Positions 1-11,816 of a stretch of 64,000 nucleotides of DNA are shown one piece after another. The first letter of the stretch is position 1. Every line of letters starts with the position of its first letter. The position numbers and the translations under genes are program-made. Origin of the DNA: Trifolium pratense (lineage: Eukaryota > Streptophyta > Magnoliopsida > Fabales > Fabaceae); assembly GCF_020283565.1 (NCBI RefSeq), contig NC_060060.1:20088001-20152000 (forward strand), in the 5' to 3' direction. The notes under the pieces are model-generated. The model had not been told where the DNA came from. It was given only the letters and a program-made list of their open reading frames with translations, and searched no databases.

Positions 1-1210
<1,210 letters not shown>

Positions 1211-2049
1211 ATTAAATTAAATGATACATATATTGGAGACTTGTATGAACTACTACTTGGTTGTCATTTTAGTTGTTTTTGTTTGACTTGTCATGTCAAA
1301 TTATATGTGTGTGTAACCTAGGATATTGTCCTCATTTACACTATTTTGATTAATAAAGAAAATCCTTATTCCCGTGAAAATAAAATATAATTGTTTCATA
1401 AAAATGAAATTCTATATGTCTCTTAATTTCATTATCTCTTTTAATTTGTTTATTACTTTCTATTGATGAGAGAAATTTAAAAGAGAAATGTAGAGAGTCC
1501 GGAAAGGAGATAATTCAAGTCAGTGTTCAAGTTTTTTTTTTTCTTTTTAATATTGGAGGCAATAAATTTAAACTTTAGACCTTATACATATTACATAATT
1601 TTTTTCAATTAGACTAAATCTGGTGCTTAACATGTGTTCAACTCTTGAACCTCACATTCAATCTTTCTAAAGGTCCACGTATTTTTCACTTAAGTTTGTG
1701 TCCACGAAAATTCTCTATATTCCTTTTTGTTTTTACGAGAAAATCTATATTTTCTTTTTTACTAAATGAGAAAATCTTGTTGGAAATTTGAGTATATTTC
1801 AAAAGTTTAAAATCTATTGTGTGTCATAATTTCAAGTAAGAAATATAGAAATATATTTTGATTAAAAAAATAAATATTTTTCTATTATATTTATCGTAAT
1901 TTTTTGATCTAAATTGACTTGGTATTTTTACATGGAATTCCATATTATTTAAGTATTGAAATGTCTCCTTTATTATAGTAATAACTGCCCTTTAAATTCT
2001 CTTCAATTATCATTATTATATCTTATTGAGTTTAATTGATAATGTACTT
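1211..2049. other. AT-rich 3' flank of the GST gene
   Basis: Apart from the probable poly(A) signal near 1352 I see no gene or structured repeat here. Confidence 0.5.
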
Positions 2050-2193
2050 GACGGTGTAAAATAGTTTTACACGGTCATACAATAAATAATCATCATTTTG
2101 CCATGTCATGTCAAGAAAGTGGGATGAAGTGAGGTGATGTGGCGGAAAACATGGTTGGTATTGATTGACAGTGTAAAATTATTTTACACCGTC
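2050..2193. mobile_element. MITE with GACGGTGTAAAAT inverted ends
   Basis: The stretch begins GACGGTGTAAAATAGTTTTA and ends with the inverse, ATTATTTTACACCGTC. Both ends are themselves partly palindromic. No coding capacity. The ends resemble those of the element at 7220-7375 (ACCGTCGGTGTAAAA), so both may belong to one superfamily. The target duplication is not clear. Confidence 0.6.
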
Positions 2194-2332
2194 GATGCAT
2201 ATCAATTAAATCCATATCCTATTATATTATTGACTAAGTCATATACATAACCGATTTATTTTGATTATCGTTTACTAATTAATAGGATTGATTTGTCTCC
2301 CACGATTGAATTGCTTTTTACTTGGTCACTAA

Positions 2333-2477
2333 GGCATTGTTTGGTAAGTCCAATAAGCTAGCTTATAGCTTATTGAACTAGCTTATAAGCTTGTTTGAAA
2401 AAATGTGAATTGTTTCAGCTATAAGCTAGCTTATAAGCTATTAGTTAACTTATAGCTTATTTTTACCAAACAGAGCC
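2333..2477. mobile_element. Tourist-like (PIF/Harbinger) MITE, 145 bp
   Basis: Ends read GGCATTGTTTGGTAAG and, inverted, ACCAAACAGAGCC, and are flanked on both sides by TAA (2330-2332 and 2478-2480), the usual target of PIF/Harbinger elements. The interior is rich in near-palindromic AAGCTAGCTTATAAGC units, so the whole element can fold into a hairpin. Confidence 0.75.
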
Positions 2478-2589
2478 TAAGTATATAGGTCAAAATATAT
2501 ATGCATGGGTTTTATAACGAAAAAGACGAAGTACTTTGCGGAAAAACTTACTAAGTTTATTTTCATCTTATTTTCAAAACAAAGTATCC

Positions 2590-2760
2590 CTCGTTGATAT
2601 TCTCATGTCTTGATAGCCTCGGTACGTTTATCACCGAGAAGAATCGGTTGTATTCTGGGGGAGTTACGCAATATGTGCGGATAATTCCTTAGTTCAGTGA
2701 ATTACACGTCTCCGGTTAATTAGTTTCCAGCCATCCGCGCCAACAAATCTATACTTGTTG
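2590..2760. mobile_element. Diverged LTR-like remnant
   Basis: The segment around GGGGGAGTTACGC...GTGCGGATAATTCCTTAG resembles the core of the solo LTR at 3821-4535 (GGGGATTTGCGC...AGGCGGATAAATCCTTAAG). I infer an older copy of the same LTR family. Its limits are not defined. Confidence 0.35.
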
Positions 2761-3618
2761 CTCACGTAATCTTTACATAAATTATTTTGTGTAATTTTCT
2801 TTTCTTTCACTTTCTTTCCGAACCAAACGTACCCTTTGAGAGTTTGGGTGATTTGAGATCCCTTTTATTTCCATTGTTTTTTTAATTATTTATATTATAA
2901 ATGCCACATGGGATTCCATATTGTTTGAGATCAAGTTTTTTTTCTACAGGTGGTTGAAGACGACTAGTATTACTTTAGCTTCAAACTACCATAGTTGGTG
3001 GTCTAGTCTCTTGTTATGTATGAGCCTTGTATGATTTTGATTGTTGTATTTCTTTCTATGTTCCGTTGCAACCTTTGGTAGTCTATCTTGGCACACTTTA
3101 TGCTGAAGAGACTGTTTTTTCAGTTATTATATATTTCATTTTGACTTGTTCAAAAAATAATTATTTATATTAGAAGTGCCACATGTACACCAGTCATAAG
3201 TCCAATCATAAAAAACGACCATGTCAGCATACCATTATTCAACAGCGGAGACTATTTTTTATGACAGGAAATTTTATGAGAACCATTATTCAAAGAAAAT
3301 TTTTTTGGGGACTAAAAACAAAACTTTGTATATTTATGAGGATCAATAACATATTTATCTCTAAAATTAACAGGATTTAAAAAAAAAACATTGAAAATTA
3401 GTCCATTGTGAGGAGGACTACTTTATATTGCTTTCAACTCTTAACAATAATTTAATAGACTTTTCTAGTCTACTTTCTGTTTTGTGGAATAAAATTCGTG
3501 GCTCTAATTGTAAGAAAGAAAAATCCTAGAAATATACATAGAAGTAAGATATTTGGAATATTGAATCAAACCACGAAATAGTTGTTTGAGTAAATTAAGA
3601 ATTGAAGAGATAACTAAA

Positions 3619-4548
3619 ATGGCATCAAACCACGAAGAGGTGAAGCTTTTTGGAATAGTGGGAAGTCCATTTGTAACCAGGGTGGAGATTGCTCTAAATT
3701 TGAAGGTAGTTGAATACAAATTTGTGGAAGAAAAGTGGAAGGATTTTAGTGATACACCAAATTCAATCTTGCCTTCTGATCCTTACAAAAGAGCTTTGGC
3801 TCCTTTTTGGGCGAAGTACATGTTGTCTATTTTATCAAAATAATTTATTTTAAAGTTATTTTAATAATAATTATTATTATTAATTTGTTAAATGTGTTTT
3901 TTAGTTGGTCAAAGACATGTTTTTCTTTTAATTCAATTTATTTGGTTTTAATCCTAATTATAAGGATTTTCGGTCAACAATAACTTTTTAACTGCATCAT
4001 CATGAGTATATGAATAGAAAAAGGATTGAGGAGTGAGGGGTGGGAAAAGAATTGAAGCAAGTCACACTCACGGTATTTACACCCAATGTGTTCATCTATG
4101 GCTCCTCCTTTCTATGTTTTGATACGTGACATAAAATAGAGAAATTACTTTCCTCTTCCTCACAAATTGAGTTGTTATCTTCTTGGGTTACATTACCGGT
4201 GTCTAATAATATCTTGCTAGTTCTGTCACCTCGGATATGATTCATATCCGGGAAGGACCTGTTGAATCCTAGGGGATTTGCGCTTATGAGGCGGATAAAT
4301 CCTTAAGGACTGTGCGATCAGCACGCCTTATGTATTGTACCACGGTTTGAAATTTTGCAGGTCATTCATCATTTTTGATATCATGGTTGCATACTTCACG
4401 GTTGCCGACATCAATTACCGCAATTAGAAGATAAGTTCTTATGAACTCTATTTTAATTTATTCTCTATAATATTTGTTGAGTTATTCAAATTTAGATGTT
4501 GTTTATTATTGTGAATTGCTCCAATTTTTACAACAGTACATAGATGAG
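3619..4548 (+). pseudogene. Tau GST pseudogene, exon 1 with internal deletion and LTR insertion
   Basis: The start ATG at 3619 opens MASNHEEVKLFGIVGSPFVT, a tau GST N-terminus with the catalytic-type serine in GSPF. After EYKFVEEKW the frame jumps directly to [19 protein letters not shown]. Compared with the copy at 1-138, about 40 codons are missing, including the glutathione-binding [10 protein letters not shown] stretch. The exon is then broken at 3820 by a solo LTR and resumes at 4541 with the last codons (IDE) and the same intron start, GTAATTACTCCC, as the first gene (139-150). No exon 2 is found downstream. The gene is dead. It sits in tandem, same strand, about 2.4 kb from the intact copy, so it is probably a tandem duplicate. 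Confidence 0.85.
3821..4535. mobile_element. Solo LTR (715 bp) inserted in the GST pseudogene
   Basis: The insert begins TGTTGT and ends ACAACA, a perfect 6-bp terminal inverted repeat of the TG...CA type. It is flanked by a perfect 5-bp duplication GTACA (3816-3820 and 4536-4540). GST coding sequence continues on both sides. No internal retroelement domain is present, so this is a solo LTR left by LTR-LTR recombination. Confidence 0.88.
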
Positions 4549-4785
4549 GTAATTACTCCCTTCTTCTATTTTTCTTTTTGTTACTCATTTTTACAAAACT
4601 GATTTAAGACACATAAATTAACTTATAATCTCGTTTGATTAAAAAAGACTTGTTTAGTAACAGTTTTTCAAATAGAGTTTATAACTTATTTTACTGACTT
4701 ATAACTTATTTTTAAAATGTTATTTTAAGTAGCTTATCAACTTATCATTTTTAATTTGAATTCCTCAATAAAACTTGAAGGTTTA

Positions 4786-5077
4786 GTATGTGTTTGGTTC
4801 TGCGGTGGATATAATTGATTTTGACATAATTGAGTTAGATAGAATTGATTTTGATAGAATTGATTTATGTTTGGATATATTCATACAAAAGTGAGTTGAA
4901 CAAAGAATTTGAGTGTAAAAATCAATTCTAGAATGAGAAGCTACAATTTCTAGCTTCAAGTAGAATCCATTCTGGAGGCAGAATTAATTCTACTTTTGAG
5001 GAAGCAAATAAGTCAGAATCCATTCTACATGTCCAGAATCAATTCTGGCTGCTCCAAAATTGAAACCAAACATACAC
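4786..5077. mobile_element. Tourist-like MITE, 292 bp
   Basis: Ends read GTATGTGTTTGGTT and, inverted, AACCAAACATACAC. Both are flanked by TTA (4783-4785 and 5078-5080). The inside is built of repeated ATAATTGATTTTG/AGAATCAATTCTGG-like units and encodes nothing. Confidence 0.7.
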
Positions 5078-5080
5078 TTA

Positions 5081-6599
5081 GTGGTGTTTGATGATATTTC
5101 GAATTTTAGTAAAATGGTGAAAAGAGATGAATTATTTGGTTATTTTTCTGCCTCCTGTCGCCTGCTATTCTTGATTCTGATTTTGGTTTTATTTATAGGC
5201 AGCAGAAATTAGGGTCTAATAGAGGAAAAGAAAAACAATGCTTTTGTTATTGGTGAAAGCTTGCTTGATCAATTTTGAGAAAATGTCAAAACTTGTAAGC
5301 TTGAAACAAGGGGAGTGGGGAGTGCACATGATACCAGTTGTTGTTGTGCGTATTGCGTTGGTTTCTTTTCCCTCTTTCTTTTGATTTTTTTCTTTTTATT
5401 ATTATTTTTTTAATAATAAATATGAAAATAGGATGAAAAATGGTCATGCTTGGCTCTCTAAATTTTGCTAAAGATTTTTCTGTCTCTCTGTTTTTGTTTT
5501 CAATTCACTCCCCTGTTCCTCTTTCAATTGTTCCAATTTATAGAGTAGTTGCTGAAGCTTGTGTTGTGTCCATTGGACTGGAGCTAGTTGACTTCGGGTT
5601 TTTTTTTTTTTTTTTTTGTGAAGGAGTTCACTTTGGGTTAGTGAGTAGTGACCATTGGATTAATTGTTGTAGAAAAGAGGAAAAAGTCATGAAAGTTGTA
5701 GAAAAGAGGAAAAAGCTAGAACAGGGGAGCTCTGCTTCTGTTGCTGTTTTGCCTGTTCTTCCCCTTTTTTGTTTGTTTTTTTGTTTGACTTTTGATAATA
5801 ATAAATAATACTAATAATTATAAAACGAAAAATATTGGTAATCTATTACTAATATATTAAAATCGAATTGAGGGTTAATCATGTAATTTTATTAAATGTT
5901 GTCCCTCACATGCTTACAACACCATAAGAATTCATAACCGCCTTAATCAATTCGCTCGCTCCAAAGAGTCAAAGATTGAAGAAGTTTGTAAAGCGCACTA
6001 CCAAGACTTCATCCTCGTCGTCGACGATCTCTGATACCCAGGGCCGACCCAACACTATACGAGGCCTAAAACAAATTTTAAATTGAGGTCTTTTATATTT
6101 TAATAATTTTTATTATTGTTATTATAATATTCATTTAAAATTTATTTTTTCGAGCTTTTTGAGATAAAAAGAAAGAAGAAACATGTTTTATTTTTAATGT
6201 AAAGAAGAAACATGTTTAGTTGCCAACAAAAACAAGAAATTTGCAGAAGAATTTGTTGCCGACTGAAATAACAAGAAACTATTGTTAATCTGAAGGAAAA
6301 TATATTTGTTGAAGAAATCACTGAATTACGACTAAAATCCTAATTGAATTATCCCGATCAATTGGTTTAATTTAGCCACAAATTGATGTGGGTTAACAAA
6401 ATCGGTAGCATATATTATGTGGAACAAAAGGTAAAATGATGAAAGAAGACCGGTGCTTGTGGAAGAAGAAAATTGGATGCCGCGAGAGATGAGAAACTTT
6501 GTAGTAACGACAAGGGCAAAAAAGATCGAGTCACGTGATACTTTTTAATCAATTGTAATCTTTTATTTAAAACCGTTGGATTAATTAATTTAAACGGTT
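5081..6599. other. Non-coding stretch without a recognisable gene
   Basis: It contains poly-T and poly-A runs and a short GGGCCGACCC segment near 6050 that could be the edge of another transposon. The 122-codon open frame at 5440-5808 is low-complexity and not credible. Confidence 0.4.
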
Positions 6600-6652
6600 A
6601 AGATTTGATGTCAAATTAAAGTTTGACACCTGGTGTCAACGGATCCCGACTC

Positions 6653-6683
<31 letters not shown>

Positions 6684-7219
6684 ATAAAGCAAATAGTCTA
6701 CGTGTCACGAGACACTAAGAAGTGTCACAATAGAGTCAAAACAAAAGAACCAAAAGAAACTAAACAAGACCTAAACAAGTCATAGGACTAGACCACTAAC
6801 TATGGCAAATCAAATACACCATAAAAAGTCAGTACCATAATTGATCGATTTATTTTTTTAGCAAAAAATGCGGGTAACGGGTACGAGTATGAGTACTTAG
6901 GTACCCATAGGGTATGAGGACGGGTACAAAGGTTGTTATCCACGCGGGTATAAGCGTGGGTACGAGTATTTTTTCAAACTACGGATATGAGGATGAGTAG
7001 TACAGTACCCTACTCATTGTCATCCCTAATCTTTTCAACATGTGTCTCCTAACGTTTTAAGTATCAATGACAAATATATCCTGTAATTTTTTTAATATAT
7101 TTATGAATACCTATTTGTTGGAAAAATTGAGAAAATTTAAATTAGGATAAAAATTTACTTGTTTAGTGGAACAAAAAGATTAAAAGTAGGTCCATTTATT
7201 CTTTAGAGTTTAATTGTTG

Positions 7220-7375
7220 TGCACCGTCGGTGTAAAAGTTTTTTACACATACATCCAATGACGCGTTGCCACATCACTTAATGAATGTGACACTTCATGT
7301 GTTTTTAATTACCATACATGATGTGTCGTTATATTATTGGACGAATGTGCAAAATAACTTTACACCGACGGTGCA
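7220..7375. mobile_element. MITE, 156 bp, TGCACCGTCGGTG ends (copy A)
   Basis: Begins TGCACCGTCGGTGTAAAAG and ends CTTTACACCGACGGTGCA, giving near-perfect inverted repeats of about 20 bp. Present at the same place in copy B (27572-27727), so it was inserted before the segmental duplication. Confidence 0.75.
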
Positions 7376-7763
7376 TATAATTTTTATAAGTATTATTCAT
7401 AATTTTTATTATTTTTTTATAAAAAAAACTAAAAAAGACGTTAACAAATTATTTATAAAATTTTAGTTTATAAAAACGTAGAAGAGAAAGAAAGAGTAGA
7501 CACATCACACATGTGATATGGTGGAGAGAGAATTGAGTTAAGCCATCACGTGTTGAAGGAGCATAATATTACTGTGCACCATATTATATCAATCTAAGGG
7601 TAATTATTAGGCGGTAAATGGTGGCATAATGATACTTAAGGCGGTAAACAAGAAAGAGTGGAAGTCAAGAAAGAGAATCGGGTTTGGGCTTTAAATTATC
7701 TTTCAGCCCAAATAACTGTTATATATATATCTCCAGGTTTCCGATTTTTCATTCATTCATTCA

Positions 7764-7767
<4 letters not shown>

Positions 7768-7796
<29 letters not shown>

Positions 7797-8303
7797 CTCT
7801 TGCTCGCTCCCTCTCTCTCTCTCTCTTGCTCGCTCCCTCCCTCTCTCAAGGTATGTATGTATGCATTTTCATTCTTGTTCTTTCGTTTTCAATACTTCTA
7901 GTTCGAGTTGTTTAATTCATAATCTATCTTTTTCCTTTCAATCTTTTCTCTGATTAATTGTTTAATTCATAATCTATCTTTTTCCTTTCAATCTTTTCTC
8001 TGATTAATTGTTTAATTCATAATCTTTTCGCTCTAGGGTTTTTATTTGTTGTTTTAGGGTTCACGACTTTCATAATTTCTTCTTTTATTTTTCAATTCAA
8101 TATATTATGATTATTGTTATTGAATTGGGGATTGTAATCCTTCTTTTCAAATAACAATCCCTCGATATACAATACGGTCACTGTTTGTGAATTTGTGTCT
8201 CACTCACGTTTCTATAAAACAACTTATTGCACAAGCGCTTATCATAAGCTATTTTTACTTTCAAACACAGAATTAACTTTGAGTGTTACTGAAACTCTTA
8301 GTG

Positions 8304-8362
<59 letters not shown>

Positions 8363-9289
8363 TTATTGTTATTATTATTATTATTATTAAATTTGTCTAT
8401 CTATTTGTTTCCTGCTTTTAACAATATTTTTCTTTCATCTAATTTCACAGCATTAGATTATGGATAATCTTGGTAACATGAGATATTCTATGGATTACTG
8501 CTTGGCTTACCGCTTGTATAATCCTGACTCGTTTATTTCGTCCAGCACCGCAAAGTGTTTCACTGAGCCTACGAAAAAATCATGGGCAAGTTTTTTCTTG
8601 TTAATGTGTTAGCAATGCTCTTGATGTTTTTGTTTATTTGTCCATGTTTTACTTGTTTAATATTTAATATTAATCTCTAAAATCTCTAATCTTGTAGCTT
8701 GCCCTTCTGGAAGATCAGCTGGAATCAGACATTCGATTAACTGAACACTTGAAGGAGAGGCTGAAGCTGTTGCAGGAATCTGGTGCTGATCCTGAACATA
8801 TTGTAAGTTTTTCTGGAAATGTTAACAATGTTTGTGCTGGGCTTTTTAGCAATGCTTTTGCTCCAAACATTTTTAGTTTCTTTTTCCATGTTTTAGCTCT
8901 TTAATATTATTAATCTCTAAACCCCGCAGGATAGAGTCCACAATGATTTACAGAATATGCTTGCTACCTTGGAAACTGATAAAGCTGAAATCGAGCTTGA
9001 GAAAAAGGACATAGCTGAAGCTCAAAAACATGCAACTAAAGTTTCAAAGCAGCAGGTGAAGAGACCAAGGCAGATAGCTAAACCTGGAAAGCAGACAACT
9101 GAAGTTCCAAAGTATATGGAGATAATAAACAACACTGAAGTTCCAATGCAGAAGGTGAAGAGACCAAGGCAGATAGCTAAATCTGGAAAGCAGACAACTG
9201 AAGTTCCAAAGCAGCAGGAGAAGGAACTGAGGCTGATAATAAACAACACTGAAGTTCCAATGCAGCAGAATAAAGTGTTGGAGGCTTAA
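7768..9289 (+). CDS. Unknown coiled-coil protein with tandem repeats, copy A
   Basis: A CT-rich 5' UTR exon ends at 7850 (AAG|GTATGT) and its intron closes at 8450 (TTTCACAG). Coding exons are 8460-8585, 8698-8802 and 8930-9289, all joined in phase 0. The first coding intron has a GC donor (TGG|GCAAGT), the only join that keeps the frame open; GT alternatives nearby lead to stops. The product is 196 residues: a tyrosine-rich start (MDNLGNMRYSMDYCLAYRLY), a charged helical centre (LLEDQLESDIRLTEHLKERL) likely to form a coiled coil, and two tandem C-terminal units of about 37 residues containing VKRPRQIAK.GKQTTEVPK and INNTEVPMQ. I do not recognise the family. A TATA-like run lies at 7719-7730. 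The conserved frame in both duplicates suggests a real gene. Confidence 0.6.
8308..8390. repeat. (ATT)n microsatellite in the 5' UTR intron
   Basis: About 27 ATT units in copy A against about 8 in copy B (29730-29752), so the tract expanded or contracted after the duplication. Confidence 0.9.
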
Positions 9290-9826
9290 GAAGAACGTCA
9301 TCCAAAATGTGGTCAATCAGTTTATATGAGTACCATGTATTATACTTGCATCTAGCAAGTGTATTATCCATGTCTTATTATTCTTACTTATATCCTATAA
9401 TTAATGTACGTCTAATATTGTGTGTAATATTATGGTTTTAAACCATTATCAATGAAGTATTTGTGTTGTGCAATCTATTTCTGTTCAGTGCATGAATTCT
9501 AAAGTTATTGGATATGTGTGAAATTGTTGAGCCTTCTTGATAATGGCACAACCTGTTCATCATAGAACTACTCTGATACGAGACTTGTTACTCGTTCAGT
9601 TTATGGTACTCGATTCCTGGTATCCAGGGACGGAGCTACATACATCAGTATGGGGGCATGTGCCTGCACAATGTTTTTTGAAATTGCAACGTATATACTA
9701 TATGCCAATACTCCCACCCAACATATGCACACTCTATGAAATTTGCAACATTCATACTAGTTCAACTTATTACAACCACCTATATATCTAACATATAAAA
9801 TTCTAAATGATTAAAATTTAAAGATT

Positions 9827-9987
9827 ATGCTAACTAGTCTCCTTGGAGTACTGGTTAAAAAATTAAAAAGTAAAATTTATATTGAAAACAATACATTTTA
9901 TACTTTTAAGAATTTAACTACACAAATTTTAAGATATTTTACTATATTTACTTCCTTAACTAGTGTCATGGGGGCATTAGTTAGCAT
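9827..9987. mobile_element. MITE, 161 bp, ATGCTAACTAGT ends, nested in the hAT MITE
   Basis: Begins ATGCTAACTAGTCTCCTTGG and ends with the inverse GGGGGCATTAGTTAGCAT. The same family is found at 51844-52014. Confidence 0.65.
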
Positions 9988-10037
9988 TTTCGAAATTCAA
10001 AATATAAGCATCAACTTTTTCATCATTTATATATATA

Positions 10038-10194
10038 TTTCTTTCGGTCTCATAAATAAGCATTTTTTCACTTTTTAGGTTCATTCAATAGATAATATAT
10101 ACAGTCTATTATATAGATATGTTGATTTAATAGATGATATCTATTGAATGAACCTAAAAAATAAAAAGTTGTTTGTATATAAAATCGGAGGGAG
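10038..10194. mobile_element. Stowaway-like MITE, 157 bp, nested in the hAT MITE
   Basis: The right end is CGGAGGGAG followed by TA; the left end TTTCTTTCGG is a decayed inverse preceded by TA. Inner arms repeat AGGTTCATTCAATAGAT on opposite strands. Confidence 0.65.
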
Positions 10195-10752
10195 TATTCT
10201 TTTTAAATCAAAATAAACTGTTACATTAAGTTGTTCTATTCCAACTTCTTTTTTTCATATATAACAAAATAATAATCACTATATAACCTTTACTTTGTCT
10301 TAGAAGAAGAGTAAATGTGTCTTTACTTTTGTTCAAGTGTGATATTATGAAATTTTTTTGTTTTGTGTTTAACTCTATCGCCCCCACAACCTAAAATTTC
10401 TGGCTCCGTCACTGCTGGTATCCAACTTCTTCTAACTCTGTTCGTTCTACTTTCAAACCTAAGGTGAATTTAATATTCAATTCCGTTTGTTTGTCTTGTT
10501 TATCATATAGGCATTGTTACTAGTGAATGTGAGACTGCTTAAGACTTTATTTTTCATCATGGTATGTTTTATATGGACTTATTTGAGCTTATGTACCTCA
10601 TCACTTATGAGACTAGTTTGCTCTGTTTGAGTATGTTTGATGGTAAGATTGGTGTCCTTTGGATTAGTTCGTCTTTTGTTGGTGATTTTTATATTAGTTT
10701 ATGATGATATTTTGCACCTGAAGCTGTGAAGGCTTATGAAGGAACATTGTGA

Positions 10753-11568
10753 GGATAGTTTGGGTTCAATCAGATTTAGGTGAAGCAGTTGCATGTATTA
10801 ATGCCGGTGGAATTGTTTCATTCTTGGAAGAGATTGGTGAAGGTATCGTTGGTTCAGTTTTGTCATTTTCTTCGTTAACATTTCAACATTTCAGTTAAAA
10901 GCTCACAACTTTTCATACGTTTATTCAGTCAATGCTGAAAGCCTAATTGTGGTTTTATAAATTATCTATACAGATTCACAGCCTCTTCAGTGGAAGATAT
11001 GCAAAACCTTCGGAAGCAGTGCAGGTCGTTGATGTTCAATTCGGAATCTCTGTCTCGTTTGAAAATGGTTAGTTTTAGAAGTTTTTTCTAAAACAACTGA
11101 ATGTCAAGTCGCCACTAGTAATAATTAATTCATTGAAATGTTTTTTTATCCACGTACATGCTTTTCACTTGAAAGTAAAATAGTAAATACTATTGATTTA
11201 CATTTTTTATGAACACCAAAGGTTGTTTCATATTCAGTTGTTCATTTGAGAGTTTTTGAGCTCTTGGATCCCTTGGAACTGAGTAACTGGCAGCTTCAGG
11301 TGTAACTAGCTTGTTCCATCTTTGTTTCATGAAATGTGATATTTAATATTTTTCTTACAATAACCCAACATATTTTGTTTTTCTGTTCTTTCTTTGTAAG
11401 CTGAATTTCAAAATGTTATTGAATCACTCTCTTCATTTGGAAAGGCTTTGTCCCTCTCTGCGTCCATATCTTTGAATCCACAAAAGGGTGGAAGTCAGGA
11501 ATCCAATTTCCTTGTAGGTTTCAATTCAGATACCAGAGCTTAATTCTTCCAAGGTAACTAAATCTAGT
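10753..11568 (+). pseudogene. Exon-like fragments of an unrecognised gene (copy A)
   Basis: Several blocks have coding character bounded by splice-like sites. About 10753-10842 reads QSDLGEAVACINAGGIVSFL and ends at GAAG|GTATCG. 10974-11067 is open in two frames (HSLFSGRYAKPSEAVQVVDV, or EDMQNLRKQCRSLMFNSESL). A block ending at 11299 reads VVHLRVFELLDPLELSNWQL and is followed by GTGTAA. 11400-11541 reads FQNVIESLSSFGKALSLSAS to a stop. The last block joins in frame only if its acceptor once read AG where AA now stands before 11400, so the copy is probably dead. I do not recognise the parent gene. Copy B retains only the first two blocks. Confidence 0.4.
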
Positions 11569-11810
11569 TCAAATTCAGTTACTGTCATTTCATTTTTATT
11601 TGAGCTGCATTGTCTTAAATTTCCATGGTATGGATGTTGTCTTCTAGAATTGTCTCTACGTGCATGTTAAGTCTGAACTGCAACTGTTACAGTCTGAGAT
11701 AATAGGGAAGACTTCAGTTTGAAGGCGTGTTTTGAACCTGACACATGTCTGTGTCTGACACCGACACATGTTACTTTCAATTTTCCAAAATTTTTATCAT
11801 TGTACAACAC
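11569..11810. other. Stretch between gene fragment and copia element
   Basis: Contains a local inverted or repeated motif (GACACATGTCTGTGTCTGACACCGACACATG, about 11740-11770). No gene is seen. Confidence 0.35.
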
Positions 11811-11816
11811 TCCCCC

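Larger units (their letters stand above)
9625..10414. mobile_element. hAT-type MITE, 790 bp, present only in duplication copy A
   Basis: Ends CAGGGACGGAGC and GGCTCCGTCACTG form an inverted repeat, flanked by an 8-bp duplication CTGGTATC (9617-9624 and 10415-10422). Copy B has the empty site with a single CTGGTATC at 31027-31034. The 8-bp duplication and CAG-type ends indicate the hAT superfamily. It encodes no transposase and contains two further MITEs. Confidence 0.92.
6600..11120. repeat. Segmental duplication, copy A
   Basis: From AATTAAAGTTTGACACCTGG (near 6615) to GTCAAGTCGCCACT (near 11116) the sequence matches 26399-31720 almost base for base, including introns and intergenic DNA. 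Copy A carries a hAT MITE (9625-10414) absent from B, and lacks three blocks present in B (near 26540-27083, 27386-27461 and 28048-29100). Copy A also keeps the 3' continuation of a gene fragment (to about 11570) that B lacks. Confidence 0.9.

Noticed and set aside
5440..5808. 122-codon open frame
   Set aside because: Runs through poly-T and low-complexity sequence, no motif, no splice or promoter support.
7658..7953. Ser/Leu-rich open frames
   Set aside because: Translation of the (CT)n tract in the 5' UTR of the duplicated gene.
8195..8467. Poly-leucine open frame
   Set aside because: Translation of the (ATT)n microsatellite inside an intron.
9022..9371. Three minus-strand open frames over the last exon of gene A (and the same in gene B)
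   Set aside because: Antisense shadows of the tandem-repeat exon; no independent support.
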